64,000 nt of DNA from Bipolaris cookei (taxonomy: Eukaryota > Ascomycota > Dothideomycetes > Pleosporales > Pleosporaceae): contig NRSV01000010.1 of NCBI GenBank assembly GCA_002286855.1, positions 186,001 to 250,000 on the forward strand, read 5' to 3'. Positions 11,586 to 23,896 of this stretch are shown in pieces. Each line of letters starts with the position of its first letter. Positions within the stretch are counted from its first letter, which is position 1. The notes beneath the pieces were generated by a model, which did not search any database, was not told where the DNA came from, and worked only from the letters and a program-made list of their open reading frames with translations. The translations under genes were made by a program, and so were the position numbers.

Positions 11586-12247
11586 GTTGGGCGGTTGAGA
11601 TGGTGCGGACGATGCTTAGTGCTGGGTGTGTGGACACTGCCTTGAGTGCTACGTGGGAGCGAGGCGTGTCACATGTGACAGGGCTGGGGCACAAGTGTGT
11701 GCTCGGTATGGCGGATGCTCTGCGGTTGCACCAAAGCCATCAGGGTGTCGTCATTCTCCCCACGCTCTTCGACTGTGTGCCAGTCGCCAGGCTATCGTCG
11801 TCGTCGGGTCTGCAGAGTGGTTCCCAAGAGTGTGGAGTGGGGAGAGTGTGGGGTGTGGTGTTTGGTAGCACTGCAGTGGGAGATGACGCACATGGCATGT
11901 GAAGCGTGGTGGCGGTGTTCTGGGCTGGGCGTGTGCCGTGTCACTTTTACTCGTTCCGGTGGCTTCCCCACATCCATGGGCCCCGTGCACGTTGGCGGTC
12001 GCAATTCCTGACCGCCAAGGATACACAACGCTGCGGAGCCTCGAGGGGAACCTTGCGGCTCATAAAAGGGTCTTGTACCTCGCACAGGAATCGGGCGCCT
12101 GATTCAAGACGACAGGACAGCCATGGGGGTGAGGTGGGCAGGGCATGTAGAGCCGAGGGGGTTGGCTGGGCGTGCAGAAGAAGCCCCGTCCAATATATCC
12201 CATGTGAGTATGTTCATACACAAATGTACTATGTATGTGCCATGTAC

Positions 12248-12290
<43 letters not shown>

Positions 12291-12837
12291 ACATGGGACA
12301 TGCCCCAGTCCAGCGCGGCGGCGGCGTCGACAGGCACGTCAGCGAGGGCTGCCGTTGGCTGGAGCGCTGGTTTCCTGGGCGAGGGGCGTTGTTTTGATGG
12401 TGTACCACTCGTCCCGCCAAAGACAGGCCGACAGGGGCCTCGTCAACTAGACAACCCTTGGGTCTAGTGTGGCTTTTGTGGGCTGCCGACCCTCTTTGTG
12501 ACTTTGACGACTGTCAACCATCGCTGCTGCGACGACCTTCTTCCTTGCCGTCTCTGCAGCGCGGTGCATCTGCTGCGCCCAAGCCCATTGATCCCCCTAG
12601 ACCTTCCACGCCCGTCTGTCGCCCTCATTACCGGCCCGCCCATCATCCTCACCGCCGCAGCCGGTCCCTTAGACATGTCGGCATAGTCGACCTGGGAGCC
12701 CAAGCTTGACGCTTGGAGACGACTTCGGCGCATTTCCAAGACGGAGCCTCGTCTTTGAATTTCTTTTTTTGAACCCATCCCAGATCTAGTAGCTCCCATA
12801 CTGCTCGAGCTCCCACCACCGGGCTGGGGTGCGGACC
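11586..12837. other. Divergent promoter region between the peroxin and the DYRK kinase
   Basis: About 1.25 kb separates two divergent start codons. It contains a long TG dinucleotide run and many short overlapping frames with no domain. The CT-rich end near 12500-12800 looks like the kinase 5' leader. Confidence 0.55.
12251..12287. repeat. (TG)n microsatellite
   Basis: About 18 uninterrupted TG dinucleotides. It sits roughly 550 bases upstream of the kinase start codon, in the divergent promoter interval. Confidence 0.95.
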
Positions 12838-15800
12838 ATGTCGATGCAGCCGCGAACCACGACTAGAACCATGGCCTCCGTCTCCGCCGACGTGCCCGAA
12901 CGCTCAGGGTCCACCGTGTCGGATGACTCTAGTGGCTCGTCAGGTAAGAAAAAGCACAGCCAGACTCAGCACCAGGTGTGTCCGTCGATGATGCTAATAC
13001 CTATCGTCTCTCCCCCCAGAAGACCGCGTACGCAAGTTCCAAAAGACGGGCGAGCAGGGCAGCCGACTGCGCAAGACGAGCGCCTCCAATGCACTCGGCT
13101 CCTCCTCACGTCCTCTCCCCAATCCCAACATGACCACCGCTGCCGGGCGCGGGCGGGCTAGAGTGCCGCTGGGCCCCCGCGAGCGTCCTCAGGACTTCTC
13201 CAAACAAAGGTAGGTACTTGACGCACGGTTGGCATGGCATCCACCGCCATGCCATAGTAGTATCTTGTATCTGTGTGGCCGGCTAACTGACGCGTGAATC
13301 GATGCAGGATGACGAGTGCAGCTACTACTACCTCTACCACCTCCGCTGCTGCTTCTGCTCAAGCACGCTCCTCCTCCTTCGTGCCCTCCCTTGGCCGCGA
13401 GCATACCACGCGCGGCCCCCCTTCGAACCCGCGCTTCAGCTTCTCCAAGCAGCTGCAGCCCGACTCTGCAAAGGACGAGGCCCGCGATGGCCCCGTCTCC
13501 TACGCCTTTCTGCCCTCGGTCAACTTTGACGATTTTGCAAACAGCTTATCCTACGAGCCCACGCTGAGCGACTTCCCTGCCCCCGGCTCCTTCACAACCG
13601 CCGGCGGACCTGCTGACAACTCCGTTTCCACCTCTCACCACCACAATAACAACAACAACACCCCTAGCAACAACACCAACAATACAAACAGCATCCCCAC
13701 ATTTACTGGCATCCCCACCGAAACACGCTCTGCACGCAGCAGCTCCTTTGCCCGCCGCTTCAGCCAATCGGCAGCTCGAAAAGTCAGCGCTGGCATGTCT
13801 GCCTCTAGCTCTAACACGCCTGCGCTGCCCCATCCCCCTAGCAACATGACGATTCGGACACGCCGTCAGAGCCAGTTCTCTTCACAAACGCCACCCAATC
13901 CGGCTGCACGGCCACCACGAAAGAGCGTTGGCCCTGGAATGATGCCAACGAGCAGCTTCGACCGCGATGACCTGGCCGGTATGCCAACCCTTAATAACAT
14001 CACTTCTGGAGTACCAAAGCTTGCAGGCACTACGCGGAACGCAAAAGCAAAGTCTCTACAGCCTCCCTCAAGACAGCAGTCGGGCCATCTGACTGTGTCG
14101 TCCATGACTCCAGACCCAAGCTCCATGTCTCAAGTCACCACTCGCTCACCAGGTAGAAGTGCTGCTGCGCAACGATCGCATACACCTTCCTCATCTGCCA
14201 ACAAGCGACAATCTACTGCACCCCACATATCTGGTCTGGGGGCCAGGACTATCAGCCCCACCGATGCCCGGAGGCTGAGAAGACTATCCATAAACCCCAA
14301 CCAGCCTCCAGGAGGGCCAGTTGGACCCCCCACCCCTCAGGGCGACGCAACATTTGATGAGCGTGCTTTTAGTCAGTCACCGGCTATGAGACTCGGAGGC
14401 AGCATGACACCTTCGTCGGCGCGCGCAACACCTGAGCAAAAACGCAAGTCTTATGCCTCTGGCGTTTCACTCTCGTCTAATTCAAGCCTGAATTCGCTCA
14501 AGGTCGGCCCTCCTTCGTCAATACCTCTGCGCTCTAATCCCGCTCCGTCCAGTCTTCGCTTGCCTGCACCAAAGCCACGAAACCAACAAAATTCGGGTAG
14601 TGGAGAGCAAGAAGAGGTTCCGCCTGTGCCAGCCATCCCGAAAGCTTTCGAGTCCCCCAAAGATCCCGAACAAACCACCTTTGGCTTTTCAGCACAGCCA
14701 CCAAAATCGGGAGCGCCGCAATCTGTATCTCACGAATCTGTGTTAACACCAGAGGCGCAGTCAGCTAGTTCTGGCCAGAACGAGGCGCTAGAATCGCCCT
14801 TCCTAAAGTCAAGCACAGGGTCTCTCAGGCACAGGAGAGGATTGACCGTCGGGAATACCCCGGAACCTGACAAGGCAGCCACGGTACAGCAGTCCAGTAA
14901 GAAGAATCTGCAGCCAATCAGACTCCCGCCCCTCAACTTGCTACCCCTCGGCACCCCGTTTAACAATCGCATGTCGTCCCTTCCTACATCCGCAGATGAT
15001 ACGGATCAGGGCAATGTCACGCCGCCGCCAAAGCGTACTGTCACCAAGACACCTAGTACGCCCATGACAGCATCCAAGGCCAGTTTCTTCTCGAGACATA
15101 ACTACCAAGATGAATACCACAGACATCTACGTAGCAGTAGCTCTGCATTCAACTTACGCGCGACTGAGTCTCCGCTTGATTCACAAGCAAACATCAACAT
15201 GATGCCTGTTCCGACCCTGAATTCGACAAGACAAGCCTCTACTACTCCGTTTTCATCCAACTCGTTACCAAAGGGAAGTGGTGAATTCACTCGTTTGCAG
15301 CCATGTAAAAGCAGTGAATACAAGTCTCCAATCAAGGATGTGGAGATGCAGAGCATGGTTGCAGGTCCACGACCTCTCCAGAAGAAGAATACTTCAGAGT
15401 CAGTACAGACATCTACGTCAACAGAGCCCGAAACGCCATCATCTGCTTCTTCTCTTCGGCGCAAACTGAGCTTGAGCGGCTGGAGACGGGCATCGTCCAA
15501 AGCCGCAAATCACCCATCCCAAACCGCGCAACTCCGAAAGCCAGGGCCGAAAACCGAAGATGCGAGACAGCAGCCGCAACCGCCGAAACACAGCGGTATG
15601 CCTCCACCTAAGATGCCTGCGTCTGCCAATTGGAATGGCGCCGCCCCCCCAAGTCCATCACCTGCCCACACTCGCGCTCGACCATCTCTTGACTTCGGAC
15701 GTCGCAAAGCCTCCAATGCAGCCATTGCGAGCGACGCTGAGGCTGAAAAGGCCGCCGCTCGCAAGGCTGCGGGTAATGCTGCAAGTCGTGCTGTCTCTGG

Positions 15801-17640
15801 AAATACTGACCAAGCTGCTGCTCAGCCAACACAGAAGTCTTCATCCATCTTGACTCCAATGCAACGAATGCTGGGCACGAAGAGCTCTTCGAACATGCTT
15901 AAAGCGCGTAATTTGGATCCCAACCTTGATCGAGACGACCTGCTAGCCGACGAAGAGATGAAGAAGCTTGCTTCTAAGCGCAAGGACTTTGAGCATGCTG
16001 CACGCGATGTAGATGAGCTCCGCAAGCGCGCTACGGCCAAAGAACGTGTCACGCCAAGCGATGCCGTGCGTATGGCCAACTTGAACATTTTCGAAAGAGG
16101 CGAGATTATCGACTACAAAGAGGTATATTTCTGTGGCACTAAGAATGCTAAGAAACATGTTGGCGACTTGAACGCCCAAACAGCCAACTTTGGTTACGAT
16201 GACGACCGTGGCGATTACAACATTGTCCTAGGAGATCATCTGGCTTACCGGTATGAAGTAGTCGATGTTCTGGGCAAGGGCAGTTTCGGTCAGGTTGTGC
16301 GTTGTGTAGACCACAAGACGGGAGGCCTGGAGGCCATCAAGATCATTCGTAACAAAAAGCGGTTCCACCAACAAGCATTGGTTGAGGTCAACATCCTTCA
16401 AAAGCTACGCGAATGGGTAAGTGAGCACTGCCTGGGCACGCTGTGAGTTACTAACAATCTTCTAGGATCCTGACAACAAGCACAGCATGATCAACTTCAC
16501 GCAAAGCTTCTACTTTCGCGGCCATCTTTGCATCTCTACGGAACTTCTCGGTATGAACTTGTACGAGTTCATCAAAGCACATGAGTTCAAGGGCTTCTCA
16601 CTACGCCTGATCCGCCGTTTCTGCAAGCAGATGTTGTCCTCCCTCGTTCTTTTGAAAGCCAAGAAGGTCATCCACTGCGACTTGAAACCCGAGAACATTT
16701 TGTTGGCGCACCCCCTGCACTCGGAGATTAAAGTCATCGATTTCGGATCCAGCTGCTTTGAATCAGAAAAGGTTTACACCTACATCCAATCTCGCTTCTA
16801 CCGATCCCCTGAGGTCATTCTGGGCATGAGCTATGGTTTACCCATTGACATGTGGAGTTTGGGCTGCATTCTTGCCGAACTCTACACGGGCTATCCTATA
16901 TTCCCAGGAGAGAATGAGCAAGAGCAGCTTGCTTGTATTATGGAAATTTTCGGTCCTCCAGAGAAGCACTTGATTGAGAAGAGCAGCAGGAAGAAGTTAT
17001 TCTTTGACTCGCTTGGCAAGCCAAGGGTTACAGTATCTTCCAAGGGCCGCAGGCGCAGACCAAGCTCCAAGACCCTGCAGCAAGCCCTCAAGTGTGACGA
17101 TGAGGCCTTCTTGGATTTCATCTCTAGGTGCTTGCGGTGGGATCCTGAGCGACGGATGAAGCCCGATGAAGCGTTGCATCATGAGTTCATTACAGGGGTT
17201 CGCAAAGCTCCTCAGCAACGTCGAGCTTACAACGCCCCTACAAGCGTCTCCTCTCCTGCAAAGCGCGCGCAAGCCCCACTGGCGGCCAATGCACGTGCTC
17301 GACCACTTCCGGAACCACCAGCTCCTAGCTTCCGGAATGGAACCGCTGCAAGTGCACAGCGCGACATATCGAACAGCCAGTCTCCAGTGAAAGCATCTGC
17401 TCCACAACGACGTCACTCCACTAATCAAGGACTTGCGCCTGGCGGCTCTGGTACTAAGCGTGCTGCGAATGGAGCTCCACTCAACACCAACACTGCAAGT
17501 GGTCTGCCGCGGGCGGCGCAGCGAAGTGTATCGGGCAAGCCTGATCTCGCCTCGGCGGCGGCAATTGCAAGTCTCGTAAGCAAATCTTATAATCGGCACG
17601 AGCTTTACAGTGGCTAACAGTCTTGCAGAAATCGCGTTAA
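12838..17640 (+). CDS. DYRK-family protein kinase, Pom1-like
   Basis: Exons 12838-12943, 13020-13209, 13308-16416, 16466-17575 and 17629-17640 give 1508 codons. The first thousand or so residues are disordered, rich in Ser, Pro, Asn and basic patches, with many RRxS-like sites. The kinase domain runs from about 1079 to 1378: GKGSFGQV loop, AIKII with Lys1110, HCDLKPENILL with Asp1207, DFG at 1227, and YTYIQSRFYRSPEVI, the YxY activation loop that DYRK enzymes autophosphorylate on tyrosine. A DYRK-homology box (YDDDRGDYNIVLGDHLAYRY) precedes it. S. pombe Pom1 forms cortical polar gradients and links cell size to mitosis; the same role is only inferred. The last exon encodes just KSR and the stop. 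Start: first ATG of the frame. Confidence 0.92.
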
Positions 17641-18320
17641 TAGCCTTACGAAACTGGGAAATATTCTCCTTATAGATCAATGACTGTCCCGGTGTTCTCA
17701 AGGCGCTTCTCCATTATTTTTTAGGGGTAATTGCCCACTGTTGCTACCAGAAAAAGAGGTTTTTGTGTGACAATTGTGTGCAGATCTGGTTGCCAACATT
17801 CATGTTTTTCCCATTCAGCGACGTTTATACCCCCCGAAAAAGTCTCAGCCTTGAGCGTGTTTTCACCGGTGTATGATGGGCATTTTGGATAGGGATGGTC
17901 ACGACGTATCCCTGATATGACGAGCATCTTAAGGCGTTTCACAAGGTAGACGTATTTAGCTAGGACTTCTAATAGTACGGGAATTGGTGGTTGATTACTT
18001 GCCAACAGTCAAGATTAGTTAATTTCTTGTCCTGCATAGTCATTTGCGCCAGAAGGGACTGGTTCATTACTCGTCATCAAGGTTGTCACAAACATTAATT
18101 TGCGTAAGATTACAATTCATTCAGGGGCTCATTGCTACCATGGGCAATACATGGACAGACTAGATTGTCGTGGAGACAGATCATCTGGTGATGTCAGCGC
18201 GTTATCGATAAGCCTTGTCGCGAATTTGACAATCGGCCAACGATTGCACTACGAGTTCTGCTTGGCAACCACCCCTCGTTGATACCCCACCCTTTGTTTC
18301 CTCTGGGTGCACTATACACC
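17641..18320. other. Intergenic, no supported gene
   Basis: A 95-codon minus-strand frame (17721-18005) is present but has no recognisable family, and its flanks lack a convincing exon. The rest should be the kinase 3' UTR and the promoter of the GTPase gene. Confidence 0.5.
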
Positions 18321-19819
18321 ATGCCACGCGATCCGCTCATAGGTCTTGTAGGCAAGCCTTCATCTGGCAAGTCGACTACCCTAAACAGGTGCGCAAATGC
18401 CCCTCCACGCCCCCTCCTTCATGAGACCTTTTCTAAGATGTATTTTACGGTAGCTTGACAGACGCTACGTCCAAAGTCGGTCGGTAATCGCAAAATGTCA
18501 ATATAAGAGACTTTTAAGGCTGATTAGAATTAGGCAATTTTCCGTAAGTCTTTTCTCACGCTACACGGACGCTCTCGTAGCATGATACCCTAACAGACTT
18601 CCTTTAGATTCACCACAATCGATCCTCAACGCGCGATCGGATATCTTCAAATATCATGCCCATGCGCACGTCTCAACGTCTCTGACCGATGCAAACCCAA
18701 CTATGGCTCTTGTAACGAGGGGAGGCGATCAGTGCCCATAGAACTACTTGACGTTGCTGGACTCGTTCCTGGTGCGCATATGGGCAAAGGTCTGGGAAAC
18801 AGGTTCTTGGATGACTTGCGACATGCCGATGCGCTGGTGCATGTGGTTGATGTCAGTGGGACGACAGATGCTGAGGGAAAAGCAACCAGAGGGTACGACC
18901 CAAGTCAGGATATCGTATGGCTGAGAAGCGAAATTGTGCGATGGATTCAAGGCAATCTAATGGAGAAGTGGGGCAGCATCAAGAGGAGACATGTGGCTGT
19001 CAAGGCGACGGCTGTCGAAACACTGCAAAACCAGTTCTCAGGTTATGGGTCGACTTCTAGCGTGGTGGCGCGCTGTCTCGACCGACTTGCTCTGAAAGAA
19101 CCCCTTCAAGACTGGTCTGACGAAACTATTGAGCGCGTGGTGAACGCTTTCACCGACGAAAAGTTCCCCACGGTCATCGCCCTCAACAAAATCGACCACC
19201 CGGATGCAGATAAGAACATTGCAAAAATCGCAAAGGTGCAAGACCCAAAAAGTATAGTCCTCTGTAGCGCAATATCAGAGGTCTTCTTAAGGAAGTTGGC
19301 AAAACAGGGCTTTGTCAAGTATACAGAGGGCAGCGAGTTTGTGGACACAAGGGAAGATTTGATTGAGCAAGGTGATCCAAACGGTGGCGGATTGAAGGAA
19401 CTCGACGAGAAACTCAAGACGCGAATCGAAAATCTCAAAGACATGGTTCTATATCGCTTTGGTAGCACCGGCGTCGTGCAAGTGCTATCGAGAGCGGCAG
19501 AGCTGCTTGGGTTGGTACCAGTTTTCCCCGTCAGGAACATACACACATACACGAGTGGTTCAGCGAATTCAACGGCAGCATTCCGCGACTGTGTGTTGGT
19601 CAAGAAGGGAAGCACGGTAGGCGATGTGTATAGAAAGGTCATGGGCGATGCACCCATGGCCTACGTAGAAACTGAGGGCGGGAGGAGAGTTGCAGAGGAC
19701 GATATTGTCGCCGTGGGGAAGAATGATGTGAGTATCTTCAATTCCTTTCTTGTCAGGTATTCATGTGGTGGTATACTGACATGAAGTAGATTCTCAGCTT
19801 CAAAGTCGGACGCGCATAG
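18321..19819 (+). CDS. Obg/YchF-related GTPase, YGR210C/Ylf2 type, with TGS end
   Basis: Five exons (18321-18388, 18454-18479, 18534-18543, 18608-19727, 19790-19819) sum to 417 codons. The G1 loop is GLVGKPSSGKST. The fold continues with NFPFTTIDP (switch I), DVAGLVPGAHMGKGLGNRF (G3), and ALNKIDHPDADKN (G4, NKxD). The C-terminal end resembles a TGS domain (RNIHTYTSGS, DCVLVKKGSTVGDVY, ILSFKVGRA). This matches the eukaryotic/archaeal branch that includes yeast YGR210C and S. pombe Ylf2, thought to be ribosome-associated. Exon 3 is only 10 bases, and the join KVG-NFP-FTT across three exons restores the conserved switch I. The donor of exon 2 is a non-standard GTCGGT. Confidence 0.87.
18534..18543 (+). 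other. 10-base coding micro-exon of the YGR210C-type GTPase
   Basis: Flanked by TAG upstream and GTAAGT downstream, it reads gcaattttcc and supplies most of G-N-F-P. Without it the switch I motif NFPFTT and the reading frame are lost. Confidence 0.8.
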
Positions 19820-21100
19820 CCAAACTGCTTTCGATAATCACTAGAGGCATGAATACTTTTTTTCCGGTGAGCATAGCTGCAGGCCCAGCAAATAGCTGTG
19901 GCTCATGATTATCGCCTTGCAGTAGTGTTCAGGCAATCGCACGATCGATTTTCCAGACTTGAGTCCATCTGCGTTGGCCTGCGCGATTTCCTGGTGATGA
20001 CTTGTCTTTGTGGTCTCCATAGCAGTGCATATGTATGTACAAAGCCATGGTGCTCTGTATGCGGTTCCTGATCTGCAACCTTAGCCTACTGCAACAGCAG
20101 CTGCAGCAGGTGCACTAGCGTCGGCGAATAGACGGAGACAAAACAATAGCAACGCCAAGGCTGGGTGCAGGATCTACGATAAGATTCACAGTCTGTATTA
20201 TGTGCTCATTGAAAGAGGCAAAGAAGGGCCGTCGTCGAATACGCATGCCGTGTGTCACTCCTGGCTCACCTCATGGATTTAGCCGTGTTCCCACCCCTCC
20301 TGGAACCGCACAATCGCCGATTTCCGTGGAGAACAGGTATGCAGGGTACACACGGCCTAGCGTGGTGGACTTGAGAATTAGTAGGCGGCCGTCGGCCAGC
20401 CGCGCTACCTCCACTTGTAGTAGTACCATTGAATCCATGTGTGAATTGATTGCTAATGTCTCCCCCAAGGTGGCGCCCACGCAGAGAGATTGCGGGGAGT
20501 ATTCGGAGCGAGAAATTCTCTTGATGAGCAATTACTGAGCATCGCGTGCTTCTGTCTAGTTCTAGACAGCCCCTCCTAACCCTCCATTCACCCATAAGGT
20601 GCTCGCTCGCAGCCGCGGCCGAAAGGGCAAATATAATGCTTGCTTGCTCTCACGCCACAATTGCCCTTTGCACCACTTTCTGCTACATACTGTGTCTTAT
20701 AGCTGTGGCGCCTGATTGACCTCGTTAGTTTGAACGTCCTAGTCGGTACAGGGTTCTTCCCTTGAACTCAAAAATACCAGTCTGGAAGCCTTAGGTCCCC
20801 TACTTCCGAAACCTCCACCGAAGCCGGCTGGATTTCCTTTCATCCACACGCGACCTCTTAATTGCGCCATTTCTCTTTCTCCCAGCCCCTGTTCTACAGA
20901 TTCTTCTCTTGTGATGAATCTGGTATAGACTTTTTTTGCTTGTATCTGGGGTAAACACTTTCGTGGCAATAATCGTTTTAGGGGTCCACTTCGTCCAGCC
21001 TTGTTAGAGTCTCCGACGTCGACTCCGAATCTAGGACTTGCCTTTGACAACCAACTTCCAAAGTACAACCCGAGATTCCTTCACTCACAATACCGACACA
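19820..21100. other. Intergenic, no supported gene
   Basis: Opposed frames of 86-112 codons overlap at 20200-20538; neither has a domain or exon support. The 3' end near 20700-21100 is pyrimidine-rich and precedes the dioxygenase start. Confidence 0.5.
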
Positions 21101-22630
21101 ATGCTTCAACAGCTACCAAAATTGAGTGACTACGACGTCTCGGCTCGGAATGGCTTCTTGCCTGATGAGGTACCGCTCGACGTCTTGCCCAATCGCTACT
21201 ACCAACCCTGGGAGACCGTCGTACGCAACTTTCAGAGCCTGATACTCGCCAAGCGACTCCGCCAGATAGTGGACACGCTGCCTGTTCTTGAGACCGACCT
21301 TCTTCTCACTGAAGCCGAATGGCGGCGAGCATATTCTATTCTTAGCTTCATTGCGCATGGGTATATCTGGGGAGGTGATAAGCCGGTCGATGTAAGTTTT
21401 GGCAGTCTCCGTGTTACGAAATTGCGCACAACTAATGGAAATGCATAGATCGTACCTCCATCCATTTCGATACCATTTCTGCAAACATGCAAACATCTAG
21501 AGCTACCACTAGTCGCTACCTTTGCAGCCGTCTGTTTGTGGAACTGGCGGCCACTGTTCGATGCTGAGCCTACAGATACTCTGGACAATCTTGCAACACA
21601 GATGACCTTTACTGGTTCGCTGGACGAATCATGGTTCTACCTCGTCTCAGTGGCAATCGAAGCCAGAGCCGGCCCAATCATTCCAATGATGATTGAAGCT
21701 ATTGCAGCAGCTAGGCGCAACGATAGCGACACTGTGGTACAGTGCTTGAGATCATTTTCAGAGAGGCTAGATGAGATTGGCTCACTCCTCGAGCGCATGT
21801 ACGAGAGTTGCGATCCTCACGTATTCTATCACCGAATCCGACCGTTCCTAGCGGGAAGCAAGAATATGGGAGATGCCGGACTTGCAAACGGAGTAATGTT
21901 CGACGACGGCACTGGCCAACAGCCCTATGTACAGTTCAGCGGTGGCAGTAATGCGCAAAGCTCCATCATCCAGTTCTTCGATGTAGTCCTCGGCATCGAG
22001 CACCGACCCACTGGCGAGAAGCGAATAGAGCCAGGGAGCCCAGCCCCAGTCGGACCGTCTCATGGCTTCATTCAAGACATGCGTAACTACATGCCCGGCC
22101 CCCATCGCAGGTTCCTCGAACACATGGAGAGCGTCGCCAACATCCGGGAATACGTTACATCGAATCGGAGAAACCGCGCCTTGACAACGGCGTACGATGC
22201 GTGCTTGGCTATGCTGCGGACCTTACGAGACAAGCACATCCAGCTCGTCTCTCGCTACATCATTGTCAAGTCTCGTGAGTCGCGATCGCACTCCCGGTCT
22301 CTATCGCCCAAACAAGCTACTGCTCAACGTATCAACCTTGCCAATACTATGGCTCGTACTGGCAGCAAGAAGCTTCGAGGAACTGGCGGTACGGCTCTGA
22401 TTCCTTTTCTCAAGCAAGCAAGAGATGAAACTGGTGAGCCGGCAATCGATGCCTGGGCCAAGCGCTTGCTCAACAACGGACCAGCCGAGTTTGGAACACC
22501 ATCCGGTGCTGTCGATGGCGTTGTGCGATTAGGCAAGATGGCAGAGGGATTTGGTGGAGAGGTCGAGGTCGTGGGTCTTGCTGGTACCTGGAGTGTTGAC
22601 GATAGTGAAGGAGGTATCTGCCATTGGTGA
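21101..22630 (+). CDS. BNA2: Indoleamine 2,3-dioxygenase
   Basis: Exons 21101-21391 and 21449-22630 encode 490 residues. The enzyme is a haem dioxygenase that opens the indole ring of tryptophan to N-formylkynurenine, the first step of de novo NAD synthesis in fungi. Family blocks include LSFIAHGYIWGG, SISIPFLQTCKHLELPLVAT, AIEARAGPIIPMM, YHRIRPFLAGSKN, and the distal-side SGGSNAQSSIIQFFD. The AMLRTLRDKHIQLVSRYI segment contains His360, which aligns with the proximal haem ligand. Typical fungal length is 400-500. The C-terminus (RGTGGTALIPFLKQARDET) is also typical, placing the whole enzyme intact. BNA2 is the yeast name for this family; whether this is the NAD-pathway copy or a catabolic paralogue cannot be told here. 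Confidence 0.93.
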
Positions 22631-23102
22631 TGATGATGGGGTAAGACGATGATCACGTCAAAAAGCATTTTTCTGGTGTTTGGACCTTGGGGCTTGTGGA
22701 ATATAGCCTTGAGATATTGATATCCATTTCATTACTTAGTATTGCGAGAAGAGCAATAATAAGTATATATCTTAGTGCATACTTTTGCTGTATTCATCAA
22801 CTATAAACATTATTTTGGAGAGTACTTTTTGCATTATCTTGGCTGACTATGACGGATACCTAACTCCTATCGTGATGGTTTGCAAGATGATAAGAGACTG
22901 TGGTACAGTCTGGAAGCTGACACGGCAGAGAGCATTGCATCACCTATTCGCGGAATACAAATTATGTTATGAAAAATTCTCATGGATGCTACATGTCTCT
23001 CGCCCCCACTCTGGAGGGAAGTGCCACTGTCGTCAGAGCTGCTGCGGCTGCCTTGCTGCAGGGTGTTTGCAGGGCGTGGTTGCAATCGTATGCAGTGGGG
23101 CG

Positions 23103-23110
23103 TGACGTCA
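23103..23110. promoter_or_regulatory. CRE palindrome TGACGTCA
   Basis: A perfect ATF/CREB-type octamer lies 46 bases before a TATAAA box and 179 bases before the CsbD-like start codon. Fungal Atf1-type bZIP factors bind this sequence under stress; binding here is inferred. Confidence 0.6.
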
Positions 23111-23155
23111 TACTTCACATGCCCCATCGCGTCTTCTCAAACAAACAGAAGAGGA

Positions 23156-23161
23156 TATAAA
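23156..23161 (+). promoter_or_regulatory. TATA box of the CsbD-like gene
   Basis: TATAAA, 128 bases upstream of the ATG at 23289, with a CRE just upstream. Spacing fits a highly expressed, inducible gene. Confidence 0.55.
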
Positions 23162-23288
23162 GCCCTTCCACCTGCAAAACACCACGATACATACCTAATT
23201 CGCAAACAAAACATCTCTTGACGCTCTCCAAGCCTTGACGCGCACAACTCTTACTTCAAACCCATCAACTGATCAATATCAAGTAATC

Positions 23289-23896
23289 ATGTCCACCAAC
23301 GAGACTTCTACCGGTCAGTCCTACCTGGATAAGGCTGCAGGTGCTATTCAGAGCGGTATTGGCTCTCTGACTGGTAACACCGCCGACAAGGTAAGTCATT
23401 CACGTTGACCCAAAAAATATTACCTTGTAAATAAAGTGTCTTAACATATCCCTCACAGGCCCAAGGCGAAGCCCGCAAAGACGTCGCAGACGAAAAGCAC
23501 GATCTATCCCACACAGCCGCCAGAGTAGGACCCTTCTCTGTAACCGCCGAAGGCGGCGTCGCAAAAGACGACCCAGACCGCACAAGTGGCGCGTGGAACC
23601 AAAACGTTGGTGCCGCCAAAGAAGCGCTCGGCGGCTTCCTCGGCGCAGAAGGGCTAAAGCAAGAAGGCATCCGACAGAACAAAGAGGGCAAAGGCCAGGA
23701 AGCTGCGGGTCAGATCAATGATCTCGGCAAGGGCATTGGCGATCGTGTTGGCGGGAACATTGGGGCGGCGGTTGCGGGGCTAACGGGGAATGAGGCGCAG
23801 AAGGAGGAGGCGAGACGGCAGCATGATGAGGGCAAGGCGAGGCAGAGGGGGATTGAGGCCGATTTGCAGAAACAGGCTGAGGCTGATAAGTCGTGA
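23289..23896 (+). CDS. CsbD-like stress-type protein
   Basis: Two exons (23289-23390, 23459-23896) encode 179 residues. The protein is small, hydrophilic and rich in Ala, Gly, Lys, Glu, Asp and Gln, with almost no aromatic residues. It has CsbD-type text twice over: SGIGSLTGNTADKAQGEARKD near the start and VGAAKEALGGFLGAEGLKQEG in the middle, then KEGKGQEAAGQINDLGKGIG. Such proteins are induced by general stress in bacteria and fungi; the molecular function is unknown. A CRE and a TATA box lie upstream. The frame is kept across the single intron, and the stop is TGA. Nearby PMP3 is another small stress gene on the same strand. Confidence 0.82.

Larger units (their letters stand above)
22631..23288. 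other. Intergenic region with the CsbD-like gene promoter
   Basis: The first part is AT-rich 3' flank of the dioxygenase gene. The last 200 bases hold a full CRE palindrome and a TATA box ahead of the CsbD-like gene. No coding frame is supported. Confidence 0.6.

Noticed and set aside
20200..20538. Opposed frames of 112 and 86 codons between the GTPase and dioxygenase genes
   Set aside because: Neither has a recognisable domain or flanking exons, and both can be explained by chance in GC-moderate intergenic DNA.
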